A stretch of DNA of 64,000 nt from Tildeniella nuda ZEHNDER 1965/U140 (lineage in GTDB: Bacteria > Cyanobacteriota > Cyanobacteriia > Leptolyngbyales > Leptolyngbyaceae), in contig JAHHIG010000013.1 in assembly GCA_019358895.1 (NCBI GenBank), positions 62,001 to 126,000 on the forward strand, given 5' to 3'. A program made the translations under genes and the position numbers. Below, piece after piece: positions 8,387 to 17,743 of this stretch; position 1 is the first letter of the stretch; each line of letters opens with the position of its first letter. Under the pieces are notes generated by a model that made no database searches, was not told where the DNA came from, and saw only the letters and a program-made list of their open reading frames with translations.

Positions 8387-9187
8387 TCAAGCGCCACAGG
8401 TTAAAGACTCCGGGGAAAACTTTTACAGGCACAAAGTAACAGAATAAATAGTAAGTGTCAGCATCGGGTTAAGCCCGAGTAAATTCAAGGTTAAGCCTCA
8501 AGCCAAGATCGTTTGAGCGCCGCTTGCCAAGAGCAAAAGATGTTGAAAAACCCATCAGCATCATACAGATCTTTTGCAAAACTATGACAATTCTGATAGA
8601 AGCAGTCTACTCAGAGCGCTTAACTGATTCTAAGCAGTCAGGCTGCTATAGCAGTCCCGAATCAGTTGTGAGTGGAACTTGATCGTTGAGCGGTCAGCGG
8701 TCAGCCACCAGCTTTTCTTTAACCGCTGACCGCTAAGAGCTGACATCAATATTGCTTCTCACGATTTGTTTAGGATCACTATAGGTTAAGCAGGGTGTTC
8801 ATTATGTCTGCGTAAACTTGCTTGCCCAAAAATTTTATTCGTCAATCTCGCTGTTTAAGCTGCTCGACCAAGTGAAAAAATACAATCCCAAAATTATTTT
8901 TTAGATCAACTAATTTGAGCATCTAATCATCTAAATCAGCTTCTAAAAGTAGCTAATACTAACTAGAAGAAAAGCGTTATGGAAGGTGATCTGGTTTCAA
9001 AAAACGCTTTGCCTTAGACACCTGATTAACTTCACTTGTTTGCTTCATCTCTCTCTTTAGGGTCAGGAAACACGAAAGCTTTTTGTTTAATGTTCGTTTG
9101 TTCTGCAGCGATCGATGACTCTGTCAATTCTTTAAGCAGAAACAAATGACTGCTTTGCTAAACGTTCGTTAACACAGGATTTTCCAT
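8387..9187. other. 800-bp spacer holding a MITE-like element and the catalase leader
   Basis: No convincing gene. It contains the element at 8646-8784 and then an AT-rich stretch leading to the manganese catalase. The two flanking genes diverge, so promoters for both should lie here. The AT-rich block at about 8820-8960 is the best place for them, but I could not assign clean boxes. Confidence 0.5.
8646..8784. mobile_element. MITE-like element with CTATAG ends
   Basis: The outer ends are imperfect inverted repeats (CTATAGCAGTCC at 8646 and GGATCACTATAG ending 8784, with GTGAG/CTCAC at their inner edges). Inside, AGCGGTCAGCGGT (8689-8701) and ACCGCTGACCGCT (8722-8734) form a perfect 13-bp hairpin built from the GACCGCT heptamer. 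No coding capacity. Confidence 0.55.
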
Positions 9188-9871
9188 ATGTTTTTCCACA
9201 AAAAAGAGCCGATTCACGCTGTAAAGATCGATGAACCCAACCCCAAATTTGCCCAGCTATTGCTAGAGCAGTTTGGTGGTGCTACCGGAGAATTGTCCGC
9301 TGCCTTGCAGTATTGGGTACAGTCGTTTCATGTCGAAAATCCTGGCATTCGCGATATGCTTCAAGACATTGCGATCGAAGAGTTTGGTCACTTAGAAATG
9401 GTGGGTAAGATGATCGAATCTCACACCAAAAACGTCGATCAAACTGAGGCGTTTAACAGTACACTCTTTGCAGTGCGAGGCATGGGACCGCACTTTCTCG
9501 ATAGCCAAGGTAATGCTTGGACAGCTAACTATCTCAATGAGGGTGGCGATGTTGTTAGAGATCTACGGGCAAACTTAGCGGCTGAAGCGGGGGCACGTCA
9601 AACCTATGAAGCGCTCATCAAACTAGCAACTGATGAAGGTACTAAGCAAACGTTAGTTCATCTCTTGACCCGAGAAATCTCGCACACAAAGATGTTTATG
9701 AAAGCGCTTGATTCGCTCGGCAAATTGACTGATCCCATGTTTGGCAACATTCAACCCGACGAAACCGTTGATCTTTACTACAACCTGTCGAGTAACGGTA
9801 AGGACGAGCGTGGACCCTGGAATGCTGAGCCCGACTTTCGATATATTGCTGATCCCATGAAGCAGAAATAG
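9188..9871 (+). CDS. Manganese catalase
   Basis: A 227-residue di-manganese catalase (ferritin-like four-helix bundle) that dismutates hydrogen peroxide in the cytoplasm. The ligand set is complete: Glu35 (GATGELSAAL), Glu65 and His68 (EEFGHLEM), Glu133 (AAEAGAR) and His166 (REISHTKMF). It matches the short cyanobacterial type, which lacks the long C-terminal tail of Lactobacillus and Thermus enzymes. An AGGA sequence precedes the ATG. The gene is monocistronic, ending in a perfect stem-loop terminator. Confidence 0.93.
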   Translation: MFFHKKEPIHAVKIDEPNPKFAQLLLEQFGGATGELSAALQYWVQSFHVENPGIRDMLQDIAIEEFGHLEMVGKMIESHTKNVDQTEAFNSTLFAVRGMGPHFLDSQGNAWTANYLNEGGDVVRDLRANLAAEAGARQTYEALIKLATDEGTKQTLVHLLTREISHTKMFMKALDSLGKLTDPMFGNIQPDETVDLYYNLSSNGKDERGPWNAEPDFRYIADPMKQK

Positions 9872-9900
9872 GTGAACGAGCAGGCACAATAAATTGCTCT

Positions 9901-9944
9901 GACTTAGCTAATAGTTATCTTTAGTTATTAGCTAAGTCTTATTT
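9901..9944 (+). terminator. Terminator after manganese catalase
   Basis: A perfect 13-bp inverted repeat: GACTTAGCTAATA (9901-9913) with TATTAGCTAAGTC (9926-9938), then TTATTTT. It may act on both strands between convergent genes. Confidence 0.85.
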
Positions 9945-10090
9945 TCAGACACATAAAACACGTTTGGCTGCATCCAGCTCTTGACGCTAGTGCCATTTAC
10001 AAAAAATGAATGGCACCAAGCTATCTCTCAATGAGCAATTGCTTGAAGAGCTACGATGAATCCTCAAGCAGTTAATTGGTGATGCTATGC

Positions 10091-11431
10091 CTAAACTTTG
10101 ACTGGTGACTGGCTGCCTATGGGCGCTTGGTAAACGCTATTGTCGATTGGTTCGCCCGTAATGATACGCGCACCGCGTTTGCGGGTGAAATAGTTCCACC
10201 CCCACTGCAATAGCACGATCAGCTTGTTGTCAAACTCAATGAGGAAGTAAATATGAGCGAAGATCCAGAGTAACCAGGCAAGCGGTCCGTCAAACTTCAC
10301 AAAACCGAGATCGACTACCGCCTCATTTTGACCAATAACTGCTAGGCTGCCGAAGTCTTTATACACAAACGGTGCAACTGTATTGCCAAGCAGTTGCTGC
10401 TTGATCAGTTTGGCGACGTATTCGCCTTCTTGCATAGCGACAGGTGCCACGCCGGGTAGTGGGCGTTCTCCTTGATGAGGGAAGTTTGCCAGATCCCCAA
10501 TCACAAAAATGTTCGGATGACCTGCCAAGCTCAGGTTTGGCTCAACCATGACTCTCCCCACTCGATCGAGGGTTGCCCCTGCGCGATCGGCGAGCACTTG
10601 CCCCATCGCTGATGCTTTCACTCCTGCTGCCCATAGAACGGTATGCGCAGGAATGTATTCTTCTTGCCCATCGCGCTTAACGGTGACGATGTGATTGTCG
10701 ATGTTAGTCACCAATACCTTTGTTTCGACGGTCACGCCCAGCCTGGTAAGGGAGGTTTCTGCTTTCGCTGATAGCTCGGGTGGGTAGGGTGGCAAGATCC
10801 GATCCAAACCTTCTAGTAGAAGTACCTGCGCTTCGGTTGTATCAATGTTGCGAAAATCGCGTTTTAGAGTCTTAAAGGCGAGTTCTGCGATCGCGCCTGC
10901 GAGTTCGACCCCTGTTGGACCGCCACCGACAATCACAAATGTCAACCAAGCGCGACGCTTCTCTTCATCAGCTTCCTTTTCTGCTGCTTCAAACGCCATA
11001 AAGATACGGCGACGCATTTCGAGAGCATCCTCGATCGTCTTCAAACCAGGTGCTGTTTGCTTCCAATGATCATTGCCAAAATAGTGGTGGCTGACCCCTG
11101 TCGCTACAATCAGAGTGTCGTAATCCAATGTTTCATCCTTTAGCACTACTTTTTGCTGCTGTGGATCTAGATCAACCACCTCATCCATCAGCACCTGAGT
11201 GTTTTTGCTGCCGCTGAGAATGCCACGCAGCGGCGATGAAATATCTGCTGGGGAGAGAGAGCCTGTGGCTACTTGATAGAGTAAGGGCTGAAACAAATGG
11301 AAATTTCGCTTGTCGATCAGCGTCACATCTACGGACGCATGACCTAACGCTTTAGCGGTATACAGTCCACCGAATCCGCCCCCTACGATGACAACATGAT
11401 GTGCAGGTTGTTTTTCAGTCGCATCTACCAT
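10091..11431 (-). CDS. Type II NADH dehydrogenase (NDH-2)
   Basis: A 446-residue FAD-dependent, non-proton-pumping NAD(P)H:quinone oxidoreductase. Two Rossmann motifs are clear: VVIVGGGFGGLYTAKAL near the N-terminus (FAD) and FVIVGGGPTGVELAGAI in the middle (NADH). The FAD-closing motif VFVIGDLA follows. A hydrophobic C-terminal segment (LLWIFAHIYFLIEF) fits peripheral membrane attachment. It passes electrons to plastoquinone in thylakoid or cytoplasmic membranes. The frame opens six residues upstream at 11449, but a GGGAG ribosome site favours 11431. Which of the NdbA/B/C types it is cannot be settled by eye. Confidence 0.9.
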   Translation of the reverse strand: MVDATEKQPAHHVVIVGGGFGGLYTAKALGHASVDVTLIDKRNFHLFQPLLYQVATGSLSPADISSPLRGILSGSKNTQVLMDEVVDLDPQQQKVVLKDETLDYDTLIVATGVSHHYFGNDHWKQTAPGLKTIEDALEMRRRIFMAFEAAEKEADEEKRRAWLTFVIVGGGPTGVELAGAIAELAFKTLKRDFRNIDTTEAQVLLLEGLDRILPPYPPELSAKAETSLTRLGVTVETKVLVTNIDNHIVTVKRDGQEEYIPAHTVLWAAGVKASAMGQVLADRAGATLDRVGRVMVEPNLSLAGHPNIFVIGDLANFPHQGERPLPGVAPVAMQEGEYVAKLIKQQLLGNTVAPFVYKDFGSLAVIGQNEAVVDLGFVKFDGPLAWLLWIFAHIYFLIEFDNKLIVLLQWGWNYFTRKRGARIITGEPIDNSVYQAPIGSQSPVKV

Positions 11432-11938
11432 TCCTTGTCGCTCCCTCATTCGCTATGGAAATAAGCCGCCTCTAATCTACTGCACACCTGCTAAGAATAG
11501 TTGCTGTGCCCATTGTCTATGAAGCTAATCTTGATTGACTCGTGGCTCTTTGATCGAATGAAGATTGCTGAGTTTTGAGAATGGGAGTGGAGCAAAGGCA
11601 TGTATTGCTATGGCTCTGCGCACAGTCTACGCCTTGCTACTGAGTGCAGCAGACGCTTTGAGTCGTAAGCTGTGCAGTAGGTTCAGTCGTTTCCCCTTTA
11701 CAGATGAAGAAGCGAAACCCACTTCTCTACTGAACTCTGTATATGCAAAAGGTGATTGAGCAATACCGCTCAAAATTGGTTTCGAGAGCGGAAAGACGCA
11801 GTCATGACCAGAAAAGCATTGGTGGCTTCAGCCGAAATCTTTACAAAATGTTAACACAACTCAACTCTAGCCTACGGCTTTCAGACTGTTAGTAGCAACG
11901 GTTACGAGACGATTTTTTAGCAACATTGACTATCCAGG
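11432..11938. other. Spacer without recognised feature
   Basis: An open frame at 11565-11759 lacks a ribosome site and any recognisable family. I see nothing else. Confidence 0.4.
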
Positions 11939-12712
11939 TTAGTACAGTTCGGAGCGACGATCGTTCAGGTAAGAGAAAACTGATCGTGTTTCCGCGATCG
12001 CTGCTCGATCAATCTCTGCCACCAATAGCGTTTCCTCTGCGCCTGCCTGAGCCAACACAGTACCATCAGGGGCAGCGATCGTACTGAAGCCGCAGTATTT
12101 TAGACTGCTTTCTACGCCAATGCGGTTGGCATAGGCAACGAAGACTTGATTTTCCAGCGCACGAGTGGGAATCAACACCCTTGGAATTTGGGTGTAAGGG
12201 AACATGAGCGCTGTGGGCACCGCAATGAGTTCAGCACCCTGTAATGCCAAAGCACGTACTGCTTCGGGAAATTCAACGTCATAACAAATCAGTACGCCAA
12301 CCCGAACGCCTGCGATCGTGTGCAACACTCGCTGCTGACCGGGAGTAAAGAGTCGTTGTTCCTCTGCCCCAAACAGATGCGCTTTGCGGTAACTCGCAGC
12401 TAGGTTGCCTTCTGCATCAATCAAGGCAGCAGCATTGTAGATCGTCTCGCCATCGCGTTCGGCATAGCCAAATAAGAGCGCTAACCTACATTCGCGGGCG
12501 ATACTGGCTGCAAACTGGAGCGATCGTCCATAACAGGGTTCAGCCAACTGCTTGACGGCATCGCCAATGTTGTAGCCTGTCAGAAATAATTCAGGAAAGA
12601 TCAACAAATTTGCTTGCTGCTTAGCTGCGGTTGTGGCTGTCTGCTCCAGTAGCATCAAGTTTGCTGACACATCCGACGGTATACCTGCGCCCTGGTAGAT
12701 TGCGAGTTTCAT
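11939..12712 (-). CDS. Nitrilase-superfamily carbon-nitrogen hydrolase
   Basis: A 257-residue cytoplasmic amidase-like enzyme. The Glu-Lys-Cys catalytic triad is intact: Glu41 (IFPELFLTGYN), Lys110 (YRKAHLF) and Cys143 (LICYDVEFPE). The length and the ICYDVEFPE sequence resemble bacterial aliphatic or amino-acid amidases and omega-amidase-like members rather than true nitrilases. The substrate cannot be read from the sequence. It is divergently oriented to the ParM-like gene and separated from it by a repeat-rich spacer. Confidence 0.85.
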   Translation of the reverse strand: MKLAIYQGAGIPSDVSANLMLLEQTATTAAKQQANLLIFPELFLTGYNIGDAVKQLAEPCYGRSLQFAASIARECRLALLFGYAERDGETIYNAAALIDAEGNLAASYRKAHLFGAEEQRLFTPGQQRVLHTIAGVRVGVLICYDVEFPEAVRALALQGAELIAVPTALMFPYTQIPRVLIPTRALENQVFVAYANRIGVESSLKYCGFSTIAAPDGTVLAQAGAEETLLVAEIDRAAIAETRSVFSYLNDRRSELY

Positions 12713-12740
12713 GAAGGCATCACAGGAAAGTGCGTAGTAT

Positions 12741-12846
12741 TCAGCGGTCAGCCGTCAGCCGTCAGCGAAGGCTACGAAGAAAGCAGTTCATGGTCTTGAA
12801 GAAGCAGTTGTGGTTGATCGCTGATCGCTAATAGCTGATCGCTCAA
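12741..12846. repeat. Heptamer-type repeats upstream of the ParM-like gene
   Basis: Two clusters: GTCAGCC units at about 12741-12766 and TGATCGC units at about 12815-12843. The second gives three near-identical GCTGATCGCT blocks. They belong to the GACCGCT-like repeat class found elsewhere in the window, but their position upstream of a segregation-type gene leaves open a centromere-like role. Confidence 0.5.
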
Positions 12847-12891
12847 TGGCAAGTTTGCGCGCATTGTTGACGAATTGCGATCGCTTAGGGG

Positions 12892-12920
12892 TTGCTATTC
12901 TGAATTGCTTGTCATATAGT
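12892..12920 (+). promoter_or_regulatory. Promoter of the ParM-like operon
   Basis: TTGCTA (12892-12897), 17 bases, then TATAGT (12915-12920): a good match to a sigma-70-type promoter at the right spacing, about 70 bases before the ATG at 12994. Confidence 0.6.
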
Positions 12921-12993
12921 ACAAAAATACTAATGGGGACAAACGAGAACAACTCGTAATTAGCCGCTACGGATTCAGTATAGAGAGGAACCC

Positions 12994-14013
12994 ATGACAT
13001 CCGCTACCAGACAGACAAAAGTTAAAAAGCCCCCGACTGCAACAACCGCTACTTGCTCGCTGGCGCTGGATGCAGGCAACTACGACCTGAAGTTTTGGAA
13101 CGGTGAAGCACATCCTAAAGCCATCCGCTCCGTCCGTTTTCAAATGCCTCAAGGTCGAGATGCCGTGCGCTTCACCGATGCCTCACCCTTGATTGAGCTG
13201 CCAGATGGTACCCGGTATCATTTTGGTGCACAGGCATACAAATATCGCCGCCAGCAGCAAACAGTGGTCGAAAACAAAGTCGAACTCTCTCGACTTCACC
13301 TTTACGCTTGTTTGGAACCCTGGGACGGTGAGACTGAGTTTGCGATCGACCTCTATGCCTCCACACCCGAACCCGCCAAGAACGAAGACGCGATCCGCCA
13401 GCAGTTGCTAGGAATGCATGAGTTCAAGCGCAATGGATTGGACTATCGTGTGCTGGTTGAGCGCGTTGAAGTTGAACGAGAAGGCATGGGTGCTTATCAT
13501 TATGCTCAACGTTTAGGGCTGATTCCTGATACGGGATACACGATCGTGGTAGACATCGGTGGTGGCACCTGGCTCACACGATTGGTCGATGCCGAGGGTG
13601 ATGTCATTGATGAAAATGTGATGGATCGTGGGGGTGCGTATGAATTGGCAACCTCCATTAGCTTCGATCGACGTCTCACCAATGCGCTCGGCACCACAGC
13701 AGACCCCAGTTTGATCATGGATGGCTTCCGTGCAGGGCACCTCTATGCAGACACAGAACTCACCTGGCAACCCTGGCTCGAAGAGCACCTTGACCCCTGG
13801 TTTAAGGGCATCTTCCAAACGGTGAAAGCGCAATACACTCCCTACATGGCGCGAGTCACTCGCTTCTTGGTGACAGGTGGTAGCTCTCATCTGATTTCGG
13901 AGCGGTTAGCAGGTCGCAAGTTGTTTGCTGTGATGACCGATCCTCAATTTGCGAATGTTCGTGGCTTATTTCCCGTTGTGAATGGAGCACAGCTATGTAT
14001 GACAACAAAGTAA
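12994..14013 (+). CDS. ParM/StbA-family actin-like ATPase
   Basis: A 339-residue actin-fold protein. The nucleotide-binding signatures are in order: phosphate-1 LALDAGNYDLKFW (residues 23-35), phosphate-2 VVDIGGGTWLTRL (185-197) and the adenosine motif FLVTGGSSHL (291-300). These place it with ParM/StbA and Alp-type filament-forming proteins, which segregate plasmids. Versions on cyanobacterial chromosomes have no settled role. GAGAGGAA precedes the start. Its last 19 bases overlap the next small gene, in the arrangement of parM-parR cassettes. A Pro/Thr-rich N-terminal extension of about 20 residues precedes the fold. Confidence 0.85.
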   Translation: MTSATRQTKVKKPPTATTATCSLALDAGNYDLKFWNGEAHPKAIRSVRFQMPQGRDAVRFTDASPLIELPDGTRYHFGAQAYKYRRQQQTVVENKVELSRLHLYACLEPWDGETEFAIDLYASTPEPAKNEDAIRQQLLGMHEFKRNGLDYRVLVERVEVEREGMGAYHYAQRLGLIPDTGYTIVVDIGGGTWLTRLVDAEGDVIDENVMDRGGAYELATSISFDRRLTNALGTTADPSLIMDGFRAGHLYADTELTWQPWLEEHLDPWFKGIFQTVKAQYTPYMARVTRFLVTGGSSHLISERLAGRKLFAVMTDPQFANVRGLFPVVNGAQLCMTTK

Positions 14014-14258
14014 GGCTGAGTCAAGATGTGCTGCAAAAAGCCGACTTGATTGCCTCTGAATGGGGTTTGAAGAACGCTCGTGCAGCCGTAGAGGCAGTCT
14101 TTCGCAGATATGCTGACGAGTATTTGGATGGCACTGGACGCACAACCCGCTGGGCAACTCACGAAGCATTGCCGATGGGCATGTTTACGACGGCTGATCG
14201 TGGAGCAGTCTCTAGCTGTGAAGCGCTGAATGAACTGGATGACTTGCTAGGACTGTAG
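13995..14258 (+). CDS. Small partner protein of the ParM-like gene (candidate ParR-type adaptor)
   Basis: An 87-residue protein whose start overlaps the end of the actin-like gene by 19 bases, with GGAG 7 bases ahead of the ATG. The N-terminus MYDNKVRLSQDVLQKADLIA followed by AAVEAVFRRYADEYL looks like a ribbon-helix-helix: a short strand (KVRLS) and two helices. The C-terminal tail ends acidic and hydrophobic (ALNELDDLLGL), as in adaptor tails that contact ParM filaments. Assignment as a ParR-like adaptor rests on size, overlap and fold pattern, not on recognised homology. Confidence 0.7.
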   Translation: MYDNKVRLSQDVLQKADLIASEWGLKNARAAVEAVFRRYADEYLDGTGRTTRWATHEALPMGMFTTADRGAVSSCEALNELDDLLGL

Positions 14259-14295
14259 TCCCTATGCTTCGCGGTTGGTTGCAATCGGTATGAAT

Positions 14296-14335
14296 CCCCT
14301 CTATCAAGACGGCGCTATCCGCTTGTTTAGAGGGG
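14296..14335 (+). terminator. Stem-loop after the ParM-like operon
   Basis: CCCCTCTA (14296-14303) pairs with TAGAGGGG (14328-14335), followed by CTTGTTCT. The T-run is poor, so termination is probable rather than certain. Confidence 0.45.
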
Positions 14336-14442
14336 CTTGTTCTGGCAGGTGCGATCGCTCAAGCGCCAAGTACAGTTAGGATGGGCGTAATTTTCTGTTG
14401 CTACAGATCTGTTGCTACAGAGCGCGCGACGCTAGGAGTTTT

Positions 14443-16890
14443 ATGGTTGATTTTCATACGGCTGAGCCTGATGTTGCTGCTGAAGCGGTTGCAGCGCGAG
14501 AAGCGAAGCTATCACCGCTTCCGCAAGCACAGTCCCAGATTTCTGGTAGTCAGTGGGCATCGCCACCGGAACCCATCAACCAGATTTTGGATGCGCCGAG
14601 TCTGCCAGCCGTGCTGATCTCGCCTGACAACCAGTGGTTAATCGAGCTTGGTCAACCCTCTTTGCCGACGATCGCTGAACTGGCAGAACCGGAAATTGCC
14701 GTTGCGGGCTTTCGTCTGAACCCTAAACTCAGTAGTCCTGCACGTCACCATACGTACCGTGGGATGATGCTCAACGCAGTTTGGTCAAACGTCAGCAACC
14801 CTGTTCTCTTGCCCGATGAGGCTCGGATCAGCTATGCCTGCTGGTCGCCTGATGGGCAAAAACTCGCGTTTGCACTGACCCAAGCGACCGGACTGGAACT
14901 CTGGTTTCTGGCATTGTCTGACGGCATTCCACATCGGCTCACAGAGCCTGTTTTGAATGCAACGTATGGCGTTCCGTATCGTTGGCTTTCGGATGAGTCG
15001 CTGTTGTGTAAATTCGTTCCAGCCGATCGCGGCGCACCACCTGAGAAGCCGTCTGCACCAGCAGGACCGATTATTCAGGAGAATTTAGGACGTAAAACTG
15101 CCAGCCGCACGTACACCAATCTGTTGCAGAATCCACACGATGAACAACTGTTTGAGTATTACGTCACTTCAACGCTAGAAGTGGTCACGTTTGATGGACA
15201 GCAACAGCGTCTCGGCAAACCCTGCTTGATCGATGAAGCGATCCCTTCACCGGACGGTAATTACATTCTCCTCACGACGCTACATCGCCCGTTTTCTTAT
15301 CAGTTGCCGAGTTCCTACTTTCCCCTACGGTTTCAAGTATTAAACGCCAGGGGTCAGGTCGTGCAGGAACTGGCTGATCGCTCTTTAGCCGATGCTGTCT
15401 CCACTAAGTTCGACGCGGTAATTACTGGACCTAGACGCATGTGCTGGCGCAGCGATCGCCCCGCAACCCTGTACTGGGTGGAAGCCCTGGATGGAGGCGA
15501 TCCGGATCAGGTGGTACCGTATCGCGATGCATTGTACGAACTCAACGCACCGTTTACTGAACTGCCACGGGAATTGTGGCGATCGCAGTATCGCTTTCGG
15601 CGAGTGCGTTGGGGTAGCGATACTGTAGCGTTAGTCTGGGAACGCTGGCACGATACGCGTCAGTTAAAGGTATGGCAGCTTAACCCTGCACAACCGGAGC
15701 TAGACTTGCATTGTTTGGTCGATCGCAGCTATGAAGACCACTACAGTGATCCAGGTATGCCGCTAACGGTGCCGGGACAGTTTGGACGATCGGTCTTGCA
15801 GTTTACCCCGGATGGCAACAGTCTTTACTTCAGTGGACGAGGCGCTTCACCAACGGGCGTTTACCCTTTCCTCGATCGCCTGGATCTTGCGACAGCGGCA
15901 ACCGAACGTCTCTGGCAGTCTCAATCCCCCTATTTTGAGTCGGTGATCAAACTACTTGACGATGAGGCGCAGCAGTTTTTTACGTTACGCCAATCCAAAA
16001 CCGAGCCGCCTAACTTTTTTCTGCGTACGCGATCGCAGCCCGACCCGATCCCCTTAACTCAGTATCCCGATCGCGCACCACAGTTTGCAGACGTGCATAA
16101 AGAGGTGGTGCGGTATCAGCGCGTTGATGGAGTACAGCTTTCGGCAAAACTCTATCTACCAGCAGGCTATGACCCAGCGCGGGATGGCGCATTGCCAATG
16201 GTGTTCTGGATCTATCCTGAAGAATTTAAGAATCGAGAGTTGGCTGGTCAAGTTACCACGGCTGAACATGCTTTTAACCGTCCCAGCGGCACCTCGGTCT
16301 TATTTTTACTGACTCAGGGCTATGCGGTGTTAAGCGATCCTAGTCTGCCCATTATTGGGGAAGGCGATGCCGAGCCTAATGACACCTACGTTGAGCAACT
16401 GTTGACTGGTATTCAAGCTGCGATCGAGTATGTCGTTGATCGCGGGATCGCAAACCGTGAGCAACTCGGCATTGGCGGGCACTCTTACGGTGCGTTTACC
16501 ACAGCGAATATTTTGGTGCACAGCAATCTGTTTCGCGCTGGGATCGCTCGTAGTGGCGCGTACAACCGTACCCTTACACCCTTCGGTTTTCAGGGGGAAC
16601 AGCGTCACTTTTGGGACGCTACAGAGACCTATCTGCATCTATCGCCGTTTACCCACGTGAGCAAAATTACCGCGCCCCTGCTGCTGATTCATGGCGCTGA
16701 TGATAGCAACGCGGGTACCTATCCCCTACAAACTGAGCGTTTCTATGAAGCCCTCAAGGGTCTAGGAGCAACCGTTCGTCAGGTCATGCTGCCGTTGGAA
16801 GACCACGGCTACCATTCTCGTGAAGCGGTTGGGCATGTGCTTTGGGAAATGGTGCGTTGGTGCGATCGATACCTCAAGGCTGTTCACTAG
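14443..16890 (+). CDS. S9 family serine peptidase (glutamyl endopeptidase-like)
   Basis: An 815-residue prolyl-oligopeptidase-type protein: an N-terminal beta-propeller region with repeats such as ISYACWSPDGQKLAFAL, then a C-terminal alpha/beta hydrolase. The catalytic triad is Ser681 in GGHSYGAF, Asp in HGADDSNAG (about 753-754) and His in EDHGYHSRE (about 788). Overall it resembles the chloroplast/cyanobacterial glutamyl endopeptidase group, which degrades peptides in the stroma or cytoplasm. No signal peptide is seen. The ATG at 14443 has TAGGAG ahead of it; the frame's upstream extension to 14398 is not needed. Confidence 0.88.
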   Translation: MVDFHTAEPDVAAEAVAAREAKLSPLPQAQSQISGSQWASPPEPINQILDAPSLPAVLISPDNQWLIELGQPSLPTIAELAEPEIAVAGFRLNPKLSSPARHHTYRGMMLNAVWSNVSNPVLLPDEARISYACWSPDGQKLAFALTQATGLELWFLALSDGIPHRLTEPVLNATYGVPYRWLSDESLLCKFVPADRGAPPEKPSAPAGPIIQENLGRKTASRTYTNLLQNPHDEQLFEYYVTSTLEVVTFDGQQQRLGKPCLIDEAIPSPDGNYILLTTLHRPFSYQLPSSYFPLRFQVLNARGQVVQELADRSLADAVSTKFDAVITGPRRMCWRSDRPATLYWVEALDGGDPDQVVPYRDALYELNAPFTELPRELWRSQYRFRRVRWGSDTVALVWERWHDTRQLKVWQLNPAQPELDLHCLVDRSYEDHYSDPGMPLTVPGQFGRSVLQFTPDGNSLYFSGRGASPTGVYPFLDRLDLATAATERLWQSQSPYFESVIKLLDDEAQQFFTLRQSKTEPPNFFLRTRSQPDPIPLTQYPDRAPQFADVHKEVVRYQRVDGVQLSAKLYLPAGYDPARDGALPMVFWIYPEEFKNRELAGQVTTAEHAFNRPSGTSVLFLLTQGYAVLSDPSLPIIGEGDAEPNDTYVEQLLTGIQAAIEYVVDRGIANREQLGIGGHSYGAFTTANILVHSNLFRAGIARSGAYNRTLTPFGFQGEQRHFWDATETYLHLSPFTHVSKITAPLLLIHGADDSNAGTYPLQTERFYEALKGLGATVRQVMLPLEDHGYHSREAVGHVLWEMVRWCDRYLKAVH

Positions 16891-17035
16891 CGGGTGAGCC
16901 TGGGAAACAGCAGTCCATCGGTTCCACGATCTCTAACCCACTTTGATCAGATTATGGAATCAGTGCTCTTAATTGAGGTACTATTGTATTTCTGTGGGTT
17001 TTTAAGCTTAGAAAGATTGTGGCAAAGGAAAGGCT

Positions 17036-17494
17036 ATGGCGAAGCGTGTACAGTTAGTTCTCAGTCGAGATGTAAGCAAGTTGGGTAAGGCAGGAGACCT
17101 CGTTGAAGTTGCCCCTGGTTATGCTCGCAACTATTTGATTCCTCAAGGCATTGGGGCGCGAACGACTCCTGGTCTTTTGAAGCAGGTCGAGCGTCGCAGA
17201 GCCTTAGAGCAGCAGCGGTTGCTGGAAGAAAAGCAGCAGGCAGAAACGCTCAAGAAGACTCTAGAAGCCGTTGGACGCTATACGATCGCCAAGCAAGCGG
17301 GTGAAAAAGACGCGATTTTTGGCACCGTTACCAACCAGGATGTGGCGGATGTCATCTTGGAAGCGACGAAGCAAGAAATCGATCGTCGCGGCATTACCTT
17401 GCCTGATATTCACAGTCTTGGGTCTTACAAAGCCGATATCAAGCTTCATCCTGATATCACTGCAACGGTTGAAATCCAGGTGGTCGCCAGCTAG
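17036..17494 (+). CDS. rplI: 50S ribosomal protein L9
   Basis: A 152-residue L9 with the typical N-terminal domain ([20 protein letters not shown], then [16 protein letters not shown]), the long connecting helix (residues about 40-75, rich in Glu, Gln and Arg) and the C-terminal RNA-binding domain. It binds 23S rRNA near the L1 stalk. AAAGGAAAGG lies just before the start. dnaB follows 250 bases downstream on the same strand, the usual rplI-dnaB neighbourhood. Confidence 0.96.
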   Translation: MAKRVQLVLSRDVSKLGKAGDLVEVAPGYARNYLIPQGIGARTTPGLLKQVERRRALEQQRLLEEKQQAETLKKTLEAVGRYTIAKQAGEKDAIFGTVTNQDVADVILEATKQEIDRRGITLPDIHSLGSYKADIKLHPDITATVEIQVVAS

Positions 17495-17743
17495 GGCAGC
17501 AACAGGGAAGGCTTGCCATCGCACCACCGCCCTGCTAGAATGGTACAAAGTTACTACAGCAGGGTAAGCAACGCTGGCGTAGCACAGGCACCGATGAAGC
17601 TCCTCTATTTAGCGTCCTTCCAGGCTATTCTGATCTCGATTGCGCTAAATGTAGTGAAGTGTGGGCTGCCTTAGCTGTATATTGAGGTGGGTTGCTCCTT
17701 GCGGCAACTCATCTTAGCCCATCACTGCCTTTCCCAAAAGCCC

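Noticed and set aside
11565-11759. A 64-codon plus-strand frame in the spacer after NDH-2
   Set aside because: No ribosome site, no recognisable pattern, and isolated in a spacer; treated as chance.
12994-14258. Reading the window as a plasmid because of the ParM-like gene
   Set aside because: Ribosomal protein genes, dnaB, hisG and tRNA genes in the same window indicate a chromosome.
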